Of a stretch of DNA of 5,009 nucleotides, positions 1 to 5,009 are shown piece after piece (the stretch's first letter is position 1; each line of letters starts with the position of its first letter). The notes under the pieces are model-generated. The model saw only the letters and a list, made by a program, of their open reading frames with translations, did no database searches and had not been told where the DNA came from. Source of the stretch: Acidobacteriota bacterium (GTDB lineage: Bacteria > Acidobacteriota > Terriglobia > Terriglobales > Acidobacteriaceae); contig JAJZAL010000333.1 of the NCBI GenBank assembly GCA_021799405.1, forward strand, positions 1 to 5,009, in the 5' to 3' direction. The position numbers and the translations under genes were made by a program.

Positions 1-2
1 AC

Positions 3-2264
3 CTGGGCCCCACGCTGATGAGTTGGCTCAAAGGGAACGCGCAGCGCACCTACCGCATGGTCCTCGACGGCGAGAAGCGCAGCCGCCAGAGCTTCCACGG
101 CCACAGCTCGGCCATGGCGCAGATTTATAACCACATCATCATGCCGTTGGCCAGCACCCGCGACCGCATCACCCAAATTCGCTGGGGTATCGCCGACTAC
201 GAAAGCCACTACGGCGCATCCCCTGAGGGCATGTGGCTGCCTGAAACCGCGGCGGATTCCGAATCCCTCGAACTGCTGGCTCAGCACGGCATCAAGTTCA
301 CGGTACTGGCGCCCCACCAATGCAAGCGCATTCGTCCGCTCAAGGAAGGCGCAGCCTGGACCGATATCAAGGACAGCACGGTAGACACCACTCATCCTTA
401 TCTCGTCCGCTTCAAGTCCGGCGTCTCGATTGCGGTCTTCTTTTACAACGGCCCCATTTCGCGCGCCATCGCCTTTGAGGGCCTGCTGAACTCCGGCGAA
501 AGTCTTGCCGCGAGGCTCAAGGCCGGCTTCAAGGATGGAGTTGACGGCGCGCATGCGCAATTAGTCCACGTAGCTACCGACGGCGAGTCCTACGGCCATC
601 ATCACAAATACGGCGAGATGGCGCTCGCCTATGCGCTGCGGCTGCTCGATGAGGACAAGACCGTTAAGTTGGCGAACTATGCAAGCTTCCTCGATCAGTT
701 CCCGCCGGAATGCGAGTGCGAGATCGCGGAGAAAACCTCATGGAGCTGTGCGCACGGCGTGGAGCGCTGGCGTTCCGACTGCGGCTGCAACGGCGGCAGG
801 CCCGGCTGGAACCAGGCCTGGCGCACGCCCTTGCGCCAGGCCCTCGACGAACTCCGCGACGCGCTCGTCCCGCTCACCGCACAGGAGGGCGCCAGGTTCT
901 TCAAAGATGTCTGGGCCGCCCGCGACGCCTACATTCAGGTGATACTCGATCGCAACGAGGAGTCCATCGAGCGCTTCCTGCGCGCGCATGAGAGCCACTA
1001 CCTCTCCGCAGAGGAGCGCTTGTACGCGATGGAACTGATGGAGATGCAGCGCAACGCCCTGCTCATGTACACCAGTTGCGGCTTTTTCTTCGACGACATC
1101 TCCGGCATCGAAACGGTCCAGATCATCGCCTACGCGGGGCGCGTGCTGCAACTGGCGCAGCGTCTGTTCGGCTCCCAGGCCGAGTCGCTTGAGCCTGCCT
1201 TTCTGCATCGTCTGGCCGAGGCCCGCTCCAACCTGCCCGGCGCCGGTGACGGCGCCCAGATCTACAGGCAGCGCGTGGCCTCCATGAAGCTCGATCTGGA
1301 ACAGGTGGCGGCTCACTACGCCATCAGTTCCTGCTTTTCTTCGTATCCCGCCGAGACCGATCTGTTCTGCTTTCATGTTCGCCGCATCTCCTACGACATC
1401 TACACCTCGGGCCGCGGGCGGCTGGCGCTGGGCCGCGCCCACATCACCAGCGGCACCACCAGCCGCCAGCAGAGCTTCTCCTTTGCCGTGCTGCACTTCG
1501 GCGATCAGAACATTACCGCCGCTGTAAAAGCATATGAGGAGTCCAGTGCCCCTGAATTTGACGCCTTTGCCGTCGAGGCCGCCGAGCATGTGCAGCACGC
1601 CGACTTTCCTGAGGTGATCCGCCTTATCGACCGCTTCTATGGCCACGTCGACTATTCGCTGACCTCGCTGTTCACCGACGAGCAGCGGCGCATCGTGAAC
1701 CTCATCCTCAATTCCACGCTCTGGGACATCGAGAACTCGCTTACCACGATCTACCAGGATCACGCCAGCCTGCTTCACTTCCTGGCCCGCGCCGGGCTGC
1801 CCAAGCCGTCGGCGCTCACGCTGGCGGCCAGCTTTGCCATCAATGCGGGCCTGCGCCGCGTCCTCGAAACCGACCCCATTGACCAGGCTCAACTGCGTTC
1901 GTTCCTGTCGCTGGCCAAGGCCGACCAGGTTCCGCTCGAAACGGCCAACCTGTCGTACATTGCCGACCAGCGGATGAAGCGCGCCATGGTCGAACTGCAA
2001 ATGTCTTTGGGTTCGCTGGAGATGCTGGACCGCGCCCTGACCCTTGCACGCACTCTGACCGAACTGCCTTTTGAGCTGAACCTGTGGCAGGCACAAAACA
2101 TCTGGTATGAGATCCTGCGCAGTTCCGGCCATGCCCTCACCGCGCTGGACCCGGACGACCTGCCGCGCTGGAAGAAGGATTTCGACAAATTGGGCTCCTG
2201 TCTTTCAATCGACTACGAAGCCATCAGCGACGACAGCCACTCAGGCGGCATCTCCGCCGGCTGA
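3..2264 (+). CDS. Glycoside hydrolase family 57 protein with DUF3536-type C-terminal region (5' end outside window)
   Basis: Likely a cytoplasmic alpha-glucan-active enzyme (amylase, branching or glucanotransferase type); the substrate is not known for this subfamily. The reading frame is open to the left edge, where LGPTL precedes the Met at 18. GPTLMSWL is an internal motif of this family, so that Met is not the start, and the N-terminal GH57 segment with its usual HxHQP-like motif is missing. Numbering from that Met, the motif GMWLPETAAD holds E76, the expected catalytic nucleophile. VATDGESYGHHH holds D188, the expected acid/base, matching the GH57 'DGE.(F/Y)G' motif. A conserved-looking TSWSCAHGVERWRSDCGC block follows at 240-257. 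The rest (about 265-748) is a mostly helical region resembling the DUF3536 domain that accompanies GH57 in such proteins. Full family members are about 800-850 residues, so roughly 80-100 are probably missing. The C-terminus is complete (TGA at 2262). Family assignment is secure; specificity is inference. Confidence 0.93.
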   Translation: MGPTLMSWLKGNAQRTYRMVLDGEKRSRQSFHGHSSAMAQIYNHIIMPLASTRDRITQIRWGIADYESHYGASPEGMWLPETAADSESLELLAQHGIKFTVLAPHQCKRIRPLKEGAAWTDIKDSTVDTTHPYLVRFKSGVSIAVFFYNGPISRAIAFEGLLNSGESLAARLKAGFKDGVDGAHAQLVHVATDGESYGHHHKYGEMALAYALRLLDEDKTVKLANYASFLDQFPPECECEIAEKTSWSCAHGVERWRSDCGCNGGRPGWNQAWRTPLRQALDELRDALVPLTAQEGARFFKDVWAARDAYIQVILDRNEESIERFLRAHESHYLSAEERLYAMELMEMQRNALLMYTSCGFFFDDISGIETVQIIAYAGRVLQLAQRLFGSQAESLEPAFLHRLAEARSNLPGAGDGAQIYRQRVASMKLDLEQVAAHYAISSCFSSYPAETDLFCFHVRRISYDIYTSGRGRLALGRAHITSGTTSRQQSFSFAVLHFGDQNITAAVKAYEESSAPEFDAFAVEAAEHVQHADFPEVIRLIDRFYGHVDYSLTSLFTDEQRRIVNLILNSTLWDIENSLTTIYQDHASLLHFLARAGLPKPSALTLAASFAINAGLRRVLETDPIDQAQLRSFLSLAKADQVPLETANLSYIADQRMKRAMVELQMSLGSLEMLDRALTLARTLTELPFELNLWQAQNIWYEILRSSGHALTALDPDDLPRWKKDFDKLGSCLSIDYEAISDDSHSGGISAG

Positions 2265-2266
2265 GA

Positions 2267-2289
2267 CGGGCACGCGTCCCGGACTTTTT
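2267..2289 (+). terminator. Possible weak intrinsic terminator after the GH57 gene
   Basis: Two bases after the GH57 stop codon, CGGG (2267-2270) can pair with CCCG (2278-2281) around a 7-base loop. A run of five T follows at 2285-2289. The position is right for a terminator, but the stem is only 4 bp and three bases separate it from the T run, so termination here is uncertain. Confidence 0.35.
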
Positions 2290-2314
2290 GGAATTCGCTC
2301 CGGCGGCCATGCGA

Positions 2315-2373
2315 GGCGCCCATCTTTTCGCGCTGCCTGTTCGCAGCGGCGGAGATGGGTGAACAAAAGCCGC
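2315..2373 (+). repeat. Palindromic intergenic repeat, copy 1
   Basis: This segment can form a long imperfect hairpin. CCCATCT (2319-2325) pairs with AGATGGG (2353-2359), and the inner CGCTGC (2331-2336) pairs with GCAGCG (2343-2348) around a 6-base loop. It resembles the segment at 3006-3064: both start GGCG, continue (T)CCCATC and a T run, then GCGCT, then CGGCGGAG(A/G)TGGG (12 of 13 bases identical), and end in AAGCCGC. Both copies span 59 bases and have the same orientation. This looks like a dispersed REP-like element, although two copies in one window do not establish genome-wide abundance. Confidence 0.65.
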
Positions 2374-2629
2374 CACCCAGCAGAGCAATTGATCAACCCG
2401 GCGCAAGCCCAGGCAGCGGACTACGAACTTCAACCTCCGATCACTGAAGACTGGCAACTTTCCGTGCCGGTTCATCCGCTTGAAAGACAAATGTGAGTGG
2501 GTCTTTGAACGTTCCGAGTCAACTTAGCGTCAGTAGGATGTTTGCAGCCCCGCCATCGCGTACGGACTGAGCACGAGATCTGCCCAACACGCATCCCCCA
2601 GCGCCGAGGGCTGCCGAAATCAAAAAATC

Positions 2630-2636
2630 AAAGGAG
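2630..2636 (+). promoter_or_regulatory. Ribosome binding site deciding the GTG start at 2644
   Basis: AAAGGAG lies 7 bases before the GTG at 2644, a near-ideal Shine-Dalgarno sequence and spacing. The same frame is open back to an ATG at 2542, but that ATG has no comparable ribosome binding site and would put 34 Arg/Lys/Pro-rich residues in front of a good signal peptide. The GTG is therefore the better start. Confidence 0.8.
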
Positions 2637-2643
2637 AAAAATC

Positions 2644-2943
2644 GTGAGGAGACCGCGTATCACCGCAAGTCAGCTGTGCCTCCTCCTGGTTGGAGGAATC
2701 GCCGGGGTCGTGTTTACCGGAGTCTATAAGACTCATTCCACTGTTCATGCCCAGGAGGTGTTCAGCGGAATCTCAAATTGCATCACCGTGGTTCCAAAAT
2801 CCTGGGGAGAATTTAAGGGAGGCTCGGCGTACGGGCTTGCCTTTCAGGATCAGGACGGGAATGTCCGCTTTGTTCTTCATCCCGCCTGCGGCAGCGCGAA
2901 CTCGCCTGCCGCTCCAATCGACCTGGAAATTCGGCGCAGGTGA
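2644..2943 (+). CDS. Small exported protein of unknown function
   Basis: A 99-residue protein that I do not recognise. It begins (M)RRPRITASQ, a positively charged N-region, followed by a hydrophobic core at about residues 11-27 (LCLLLVGGIAGVVF) and a likely signal peptidase I site after V34-H35-A36. The mature part would be about 63 residues, exported to the periplasm or outside; if the signal is uncleaved, it would be a membrane anchor. The mature chain has two cysteines (C46 and C82) that could form a disulfide, a WGEFKGG stretch near 53-60, and a strand-rich segment (AYGLAFQDQDGNVRFVLHP), which suggests a small beta fold. GTG start with a strong ribosome binding site. The gene stands alone between two copies of a palindromic repeat and converges on the glycosyltransferase gene. 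The signal peptide and ribosome binding site support a real gene; function cannot be inferred. Confidence 0.72.
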   Translation: MRRPRITASQLCLLLVGGIAGVVFTGVYKTHSTVHAQEVFSGISNCITVVPKSWGEFKGGSAYGLAFQDQDGNVRFVLHPACGSANSPAAPIDLEIRRR

Positions 2944-3005
2944 CAACGAGCGGAGCAGAGCTGTTCGCCACAAGCCGGCTCACCCTTAAGCCAGCCACAA
3001 ATGCG

Positions 3006-3064
3006 GGCGTCCCATCCTTTTTGCGCTTTTGTCCGTCTCGGCGGAGGTGGGATTTACAAGCCGC
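3006..3064 (+). repeat. Palindromic intergenic repeat, copy 2
   Basis: Second copy of the element at 2315-2373, in the same orientation. TCCCA (3010-3014) pairs with TGGGA (3048-3052), and the stem extends by a T-G and a C-G pair; the loop region is less palindromic than in copy 1. It fills most of the 123-base gap between the convergent small-protein and glycosyltransferase genes and ends two bases before the latter's stop codon. Its hairpin could act as a two-way transcription barrier or protect mRNA 3' ends, but no long T run accompanies it. Confidence 0.62.
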
Positions 3065-3066
3065 AC

Positions 3067-4248
3067 TCAACCAGCCTTCAGCAACCGTCCGTCCTTCAGC
3101 ACAAATCGCTCGCCGCGCCACAGAATCGTATGCCCCGCAAAGCCTGCCACCCACAATCCCATCGCCACCAGGTCACGCAGAGGCAGCAGCCATAGCGTGG
3201 CCAACACCTGGCGATCGCCCAGCACCGCGGCGCCCACCGTCATCGCCATCGCCAGCCGCAGAAAGAAACTCAGCGCCAGCAGCCACAGGCTCACGAGGCT
3301 GAGTCCGCTGGCCACCACATTCAGCAGCGCCCAACCCAATCCGTGCGTAAAGATCAACCCCGCGTACCCGGCCGGCCGCGCGTCACGTACGGTGCGCGAC
3401 CAGCGCAGTTGGTGATCCACGAAGCCGCGCCACCCATACGCCGGAACCGCAGTCTCCACCACCTCCGCGCTGAGCGCCACGCCATAGCCGGCGCGTGCCA
3501 CGCGCTCGCCCAGTTCGTAATCATCAGCCAGGTGATCAACCAGGGGAAGTAAGCCGCCGGCCTTTTCCAGGGCTGCGCGCCGCACCGCCAGCGTAGAGCC
3601 AAGCCCGTAGTGCAGTCCGCTCTCGATCAGCTTGGAGAGCAGCACGCCGGGGATGAAGTCCGTGGCGATCCCCAGCGCCTCCAGCCGCGAGGCCAGCGTG
3701 CCATGCGCCCGCCCGCGATAAAGCGCCGTCACCAGCCCCACCTCATTTGCAGCAGCCGCATCGCCGGCCGGTGCAAAGCACGCCATCACGCGCTCCAGGT
3801 AACGCGGCGAAACGGTAATGTCGGAATCATTGATGAGCAGGTATTCGTACCGCGCGTGCGGCGCAAGCTGCACCAGCGTGCTTACCTTGCCGTTGGTTCC
3901 CAGCCGCTCCGGGCACTCGACCAGCCGGATCGCCCGCTCTGGAAATTCCCGCTTCATTTGCTCCACTGCCACGACCGCGGGATCGTCCAGCGACGAGACG
4001 CCAAAAAGAATCTCGAGCTCGCCGGCGTAACTTTGCCGGCAGTGGCTGCGGAAGGCGTCGATCATGCCGGGATCGAGCCCTTTGAGCGATTTGAGGATGC
4101 TCACGCCGGGCGCGAAGACCGCCGCGGCCTGGCGCCGCTCGCGCAGAAAGACGCGCGCCGCCAGCATTGCCGCCAGAAAATATCCCAGTCCGGCCACGGC
4201 CAGCGCCGTAGTCGCCATCTCCACGGCCAAGGCCAATGCGTGCGGCAT
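3067..4248 (-). CDS. hpnI: HpnI-like GT21 family membrane glycosyltransferase
   Basis: A 393-residue GT-A-fold glycosyltransferase closest to HpnI, which adds N-acetylglucosamine to bacteriohopanetetrol in hopanoid side-chain synthesis, and to ceramide glucosyltransferases. It has an N-terminal membrane segment (about 11-33) and a cytosolic catalytic domain beginning VSILKSLKGLDPG (49-61), the family's opening motif. D88/D89 (SSLDDP) match the first conserved Asp, NDSDITVSP with D141/D143 is the DxD metal and nucleotide-sugar site, and DDYELG with D243 is the probable catalytic base. DHQLRWSRTVRDARPAGY (278-295) holds the H-x-x-R-W version of (Q/R)xxRW. Three or four hydrophobic segments follow (about 296-378). 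Length and motif order fit full-length HpnI. The Met at 4248 lacks a clear ribosome binding site; Met11 (4218) is an alternative. A TATAAG at 4306-4311 (minus) could be a -10 box but has no convincing -35. GT21 membership is firm. Hopanoid rather than ceramide substrate is inference, since no other hpn gene is visible. Confidence 0.87.
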   Translation of the reverse strand: MPHALALAVEMATTALAVAGLGYFLAAMLAARVFLRERRQAAAVFAPGVSILKSLKGLDPGMIDAFRSHCRQSYAGELEILFGVSSLDDPAVVAVEQMKREFPERAIRLVECPERLGTNGKVSTLVQLAPHARYEYLLINDSDITVSPRYLERVMACFAPAGDAAAANEVGLVTALYRGRAHGTLASRLEALGIATDFIPGVLLSKLIESGLHYGLGSTLAVRRAALEKAGGLLPLVDHLADDYELGERVARAGYGVALSAEVVETAVPAYGWRGFVDHQLRWSRTVRDARPAGYAGLIFTHGLGWALLNVVASGLSLVSLWLLALSFFLRLAMAMTVGAAVLGDRQVLATLWLLPLRDLVAMGLWVAGFAGHTILWRGERFVLKDGRLLKAG

Positions 4249-4256
4249 GAAGGCAG

Positions 4257-4284
4257 TTTACAGTGAACAGCCTACAGCAAACAG
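4257..4284 (+). repeat. Degenerate heptamer array, NNNACAG units
   Basis: Four consecutive 7-base units end in ACAG: TTTACAG, TGAACAG, CCTACAG and CAAACAG. The preceding AAGGCAG (4250-4256) may be a diverged fifth unit. The array lies just upstream of the glycosyltransferase start on the minus strand, where it reads as CTGTNNN, and so would fall in the 5' untranslated region of that mRNA. Confidence 0.55.
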
Positions 4285-4332
4285 CATTGCAATGATCTTC
4301 GACCACTTATAGCTGAGCGAAATCCTTACCGG

Positions 4333-4395
4333 CTGCTGGCAGATGGCAGCTAACTGTTAGCTGTGAGCTGTCATCTGTTAGCTCTTGGCTGCCTC
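4333..4395 (+). repeat. Degenerate heptamer array, CTGTNNN units
   Basis: Nine units in constant 7-base phase: CTGCTGG, CAGATGG, CAGCTAA, CTGTTAG, CTGTGAG, CTGTCAT, CTGTTAG, CTCTTGG and CTGCCTC. The central four share CTGT, and CTGTTAG occurs twice. The array abuts and just overlaps the stop codon of the permease gene. Its CTGT core is the reverse complement of the ACAG core at 4257-4284, so the two arrays are in inverted orientation about 48 bases apart and could pair imperfectly. Confidence 0.55.
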
Positions 4396-5009
4396 ACTCA
4401 TACCTGAGCGCCTCAATCGGGTCCAGATTCGCCGCCTTCCATGCGGGATAAATGCCAAAAAGCAATCCGATCGCGCAGGAGACGGTGAAGCCGACCAGCA
4501 CCCACGTGGTGGATAAGGTGGCGGGCAAGCCGATGGGCAGGAGATAGACAATCCACGTAATGATTGCGCCCACCAGAACGCCGAGAAATCCCCCGATGGC
4601 ACAGAGCGTCACCGCCTCCGTGGTGAACTGCGCCAGGATATTGTTCCGCGTGGCGCCGATGGCCTTGCGTACACCGATCTCGCGGGTCCGCTCGGTTACG
4701 CTGACCAGCATGATATTCATCACGCCGACGCCGCCCACCATCAGCCCTACGCTGGAGACGGCAATCATGAAGATGACAAGGCCGCTGGTGAGCTGATCCC
4801 AGAGCTTGGTCAGCGAATCCGGCCCGAAGATCTCAAAATCGTCCGGCTTTTCCACGCGCACCTTGCGCCGGATGCGCAGCAGCTCGCGAATTTCTTCCTC
4901 GACCAGAGCCTTATTTTTCGCGTCGTCGTACTTTACGCTGACCCACATGTCTTTGTCTTCTGGATGCAGGTTATGGAACGTGCCCAGCGGGAAATAGACC
5001 TGGTTATCG
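4394..5009 (-). CDS. MacB/FtsX-type ABC transporter permease, C-terminal part (5' end outside window)
   Basis: The membrane subunit of a MacB-type (ABC3 family) transporter, which uses ATP hydrolysis on the inner membrane to drive efflux or envelope export without itself forming a transport channel. The frame is open to the right edge: 204 residues are visible, starting DNQVYFPLGTF and running through MWVSVKYDD, so the Met at 4948 is internal. The first part is the end of the periplasmic MacB_PCD domain. Numbering from the first visible residue, transmembrane segments lie at about 74-101, 131-157 and 168-188. Between the first two sits TERTREIGVRKAIGA (105-119), the classic FtsX/MacB cytoplasmic loop, and the protein ends AANLDPIEALRYE, the typical family C-terminus. 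The missing part would hold the first transmembrane segment and most of the periplasmic domain. Whether an ATPase domain is fused, as in E. coli MacB, or encoded separately cannot be seen. The substrate is unknown. Confidence 0.93.
   Translation of the reverse strand, partial: DNQVYFPLGTFHNLHPEDKDMWVSVKYDDAKNKALVEEEIRELLRIRRKVRVEKPDDFEIFGPDSLTKLWDQLTSGLVIFMIAVSSVGLMVGGVGVMNIMLVSVTERTREIGVRKAIGATRNNILAQFTTEAVTLCAIGGFLGVLVGAIITWIVYLLPIGLPATLSTTWVLVGFTVSCAIGLLFGIYPAWKAANLDPIEALRYE

Larger units (their letters stand above)
2265..2643. other. 379-base intergenic region without a convincing gene
   Basis: This stretch separates the GH57 gene from the small exported-protein gene. It holds the terminator-like hairpin at 2267-2289, one copy of the palindromic repeat at 2315-2373, and the ribosome binding site at 2630-2636. 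Open frames crossing it (for example 2107-2496 plus and 2224-2490 minus) have Arg/Ser/Pro-rich, low-quality translations, start inside the GH57 gene or lack a ribosome binding site, and show no recognisable motif. A promoter for the downstream gene probably lies between 2374 and 2620. TTGAAA at 2480-2485 is a possible -35 box, but no good -10 box follows at standard spacing. Confidence 0.6.

Noticed and set aside
738..2132. A 464-residue open frame on the minus strand opposite the GH57 gene
   Set aside because: It lies wholly antisense to a gene with clear family motifs. Its translation is low in recognisable structure, and long antisense frames are common in high-GC genes.
2107..2496. A 129-residue plus-strand frame running from inside the GH57 gene into the gap
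   Set aside because: It starts within the GH57 gene in another frame, has no ribosome binding site or motif, and its Arg/Ser/Pro-rich composition fits a shadow frame.
2480..2539. Sigma-70 promoter for the small exported-protein gene (TTGAAA at 2480, TAGGAT at 2534)
   Set aside because: The boxes are 48 bases apart. Pairing TTGAAC (2505) with TAGGAT gives a 23-base spacer, too long for a standard promoter, so no promoter is called.
2542..2643. Upstream ATG start adding 34 residues to the small exported protein
   Set aside because: It has no good ribosome binding site. The added Arg/Lys/Pro-rich residues would bury the signal peptide, and the GTG at 2644 has an AAAGGAG at ideal spacing.
3610..4266. 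A 218-residue plus-strand open frame opposite the glycosyltransferase gene
   Set aside because: It is antisense to a motif-confirmed GT21 gene. Its His/Arg/Gln-rich translation has no domain and is typical of shadow frames.
4250..4395. CRISPR array
   Set aside because: The repeat period is 7 bases with degenerate units and no spacers, far too short for CRISPR repeat-spacer structure, and no cas gene is visible.

Overview
The window looks like chromosomal DNA from a GC-rich bacterium, most likely Acidobacteriota (Terriglobia-like). This is inferred from the gene families present (GH57 with a DUF3536-type C-terminus, a HpnI-type glycosyltransferase, a MacB-type permease), the high GC content and the degenerate palindromic and heptameric intergenic repeats. 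No marker gene is present to prove the taxonomy.

Layout. From 1 to 2264 (+) lies most of a large GH57 glycoside hydrolase that is cut at its N-terminus by the window edge. It is followed by a weak terminator-like hairpin and a 379-base gap holding one copy of a ~59-bp palindromic repeat. A short gene for a small exported protein of unknown function follows at 2644-2943 (+), with a clear ribosome binding site and a GTG start. A second copy of the palindromic repeat lies just after it, in the convergent gap. On the minus strand, 4248-3067 encodes a GT21/HpnI-like membrane glycosyltransferase. Upstream of it, 5009-4394 (minus) is the C-terminal half of a MacB/FtsX-type ABC transporter permease, cut by the right edge. 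The 145-base gap between these two minus-strand genes carries two degenerate heptamer arrays in opposite orientation.

How the genes relate. The GH57 enzyme probably acts on cytoplasmic alpha-glucan, the HpnI-like enzyme on a membrane lipid (hopanoid or possibly ceramide), and the MacB-type permease in efflux or envelope export. They do not form an obvious single pathway. The two minus-strand genes could be co-transcribed, but the 145-base gap and its repeats make that uncertain. I did not find a convincing new multi-gene system. The signals least explained by standard annotation are the two repeat families and the small exported protein bracketed by the palindromic repeats.
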